Below the pieces are notes generated by a model that was not told the DNA's origin, made no database searches, and was given only the letters and a program-made list of their open reading frames with translations. Below are positions 49,034 through 49,781 of a stretch of 49,781 bases of DNA, in pieces. The DNA is taken from positions 1-49,781 of the forward strand of contig JAQBQL010000070.1 in assembly GCA_028287035.1 (NCBI GenBank), in the 5' to 3' direction. The DNA comes from Labilithrix sp. (GTDB taxonomy: Bacteria > Myxococcota > Polyangia > Polyangiales > Polyangiaceae). The translations under genes and the position numbers were made by a program. How positions within the stretch are numbered: position 1 is the stretch's first letter; each line of letters begins with the position of its first letter.

Positions 49034-49781
49034 GTGGCCATCCAGGACGACGTCGACAACACGCACGAGCACAAGACGACGACCGGCGAGCTGGTCGGCG
49101 ACGAGCGGCGCCGCTTCATGCGGACCCTGCTCATCGAGCTGCGGGCCCTCGAGCGCATGCTGAGCGAGGGCATGTTCGAGCGCGGCGTCGCGCGCATCGG
49201 CGCCGAGCAGGAGATGTTCCTGGTGGACCGCGAGTACCACGTGTCGCCGTCGGCCCTCGACGTGCTGAAGCGCCTCGACGACCCGCACTTCACGACCGAG
49301 CTCGGCCTCTTCAACCTCGAGATGAACGCCGACCCGCAGCCGTTCGCGGGCAAGGGGCTCGCGCAGCTCCAGGGCCAGCTCGAGACGCTCTACGCCAAGG
49401 TGCAGAAGGCGGCCGCCGAGCAGGACGTCCAGCCGGTGCTCGCCGGCATCCTGCCCACCATCGGCAAGGCCGACCTCTCGCTGAAGAACATGGTCCCGAA
49501 CCCGCGCTACCTCACGCTGAACCGCGTGATGACCGCGGCGCGCGGCGAGGGCTACGACATCTCGATCAAGGGGCTCGACGAGCTCGTCGCCAAGCACGAC
49601 TCCCTCATGTTCGAGGCGTGCAACGCGAGCTTCCAGGTGCACCTGCAGGTCGCGGATCCGGACCGCTTCGGGCACGCCTACGACATCGCGCAGCTCTTGC
49701 TCGCGCCGGCGCTGGCGCTCGGCACCAACTCGCCGACCCTCTTCGGCAAGCGGCTCTGGGCCGAGACGCGCATCGCGCTCT
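49034..49781 (+). CDS. GCS2-type carboxylate-amine ligase (partial, 3' end off window)
   Basis: 249 codons from a GTG at 49034, open at the right edge. VARIGAEQEMFLVDREYHV (Glu58, Glu60) is the N-terminal acidic motif of the glutamate-cysteine ligase 2 family, which binds metal and ATP. GLFNLEMNADPQPFAGKGL and SNPRYLTLN-type blocks and FQVHLQVADPDRF continue the fold. The family joins a carboxylate to an amine with ATP, for example glutamate to cysteine, but many members have other substrates. The close esterase and the other ligases in this window point to a specialised product rather than glutathione. Confidence 0.85.
   Translation, partial: MAIQDDVDNTHEHKTTTGELVGDERRRFMRTLLIELRALERMLSEGMFERGVARIGAEQEMFLVDREYHVSPSALDVLKRLDDPHFTTELGLFNLEMNADPQPFAGKGLAQLQGQLETLYAKVQKAAAEQDVQPVLAGILPTIGKADLSLKNMVPNPRYLTLNRVMTAARGEGYDISIKGLDELVAKHDSLMFEACNASFQVHLQVADPDRFGHAYDIAQLLLAPALALGTNSPTLFGKRLWAETRIAL

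Noticed and set aside
1..49781. tRNA, rRNA or riboswitch
   Set aside because: I found no cloverleaf-like sequence with a TTCGA arm, no rRNA-like conserved block, and no recognised riboswitch motif in the intergenic gaps.

Overview
The window is very GC-rich (codon third positions are almost all G or C) and reads like a chromosome segment of a Myxococcota bacterium, probably of the Polyangia. This is inferred from gene content: many lipoproteins with Ser/Asp/Gly-rich linkers, proline-rich zinc-ribbon proteins, PEGA repeats, a DUF1592-like/DUF1501-like pair, a TPR-PEGA-TonB receptor, a short Hsp70 and a DUF6496 protein. I see no rRNA, tRNA, insertion sequence, prophage or CRISPR array. High GC creates very long false antisense ORFs, which I left out.

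Layout. 1-5,900: a truncated zinc-ribbon protein, a histone-like DUF6496 protein, small envelope proteins, a degenerate SixA-like phosphatase and a lidless Hsp70. 5,900-10,740: a lipoprotein with an 18-bp palindrome at its start codon, then two ATP-grasp ligases flanking a GNAT acetyltransferase. 10,740-15,550: a cytochrome c lipoprotein, a small lipoprotein, and a large haem-motif protein with its Tat-exported DUF1501 partner. 15,550-22,630: glycogen synthase and a phosphoesterase on the minus strand, diverging from a tight four-gene operon (ATP-grasp, class-I amidotransferase/S51-like protein, Fes-like esterase, RimK-like ATP-grasp). 22,630-30,000: an EF-hand-like lipoprotein with a TonB receptor, small proteins and an S9 peptidase. 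30,000-36,300: three neighbouring lipoproteins with a shared mature N-terminus, then two multi-pass membrane proteins resembling GT-C glycosyltransferases. 36,260-40,375: a 1,198-residue protein with an exported N-terminal half and a cytoplasmic P-loop ATPase, followed by a striking array of 55/56-bp repeats that inverts in the middle. 40,376-49,781: a hyaluronan-synthase-like glycosyltransferase, a beta-helix lipoprotein, a Cys-rich lipoprotein, an erythromycin-esterase family enzyme, a beta-propeller lipoprotein, a GNAT enzyme, a second Fes-like esterase and a truncated GCS2-type carboxylate-amine ligase.

How the genes may work together. The best candidate for an undescribed system is the set of amide-bond-forming enzymes. 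It has four ATP-grasp ligases (three sharing the motif THMEWF), one GCS2-type ligase, two esterases with the same His-[Asn/Asp]-Trp-x-x-Trp-Arg signature, a class-I amidotransferase/cyanophycinase-like protein with an altered nucleophile, and two GNAT acetyltransferases. The core four genes overlap by 4 bp or lie 12 bp apart, so they are almost certainly co-expressed. Together they look like a pathway making and trimming a small peptide or amide-linked metabolite; the substrate cannot be read from sequence. Two other unusual items are the transmembrane ATPase, translationally overlapped with a membrane glycosyltransferase-like gene, and the inverted repeat array between convergent genes.
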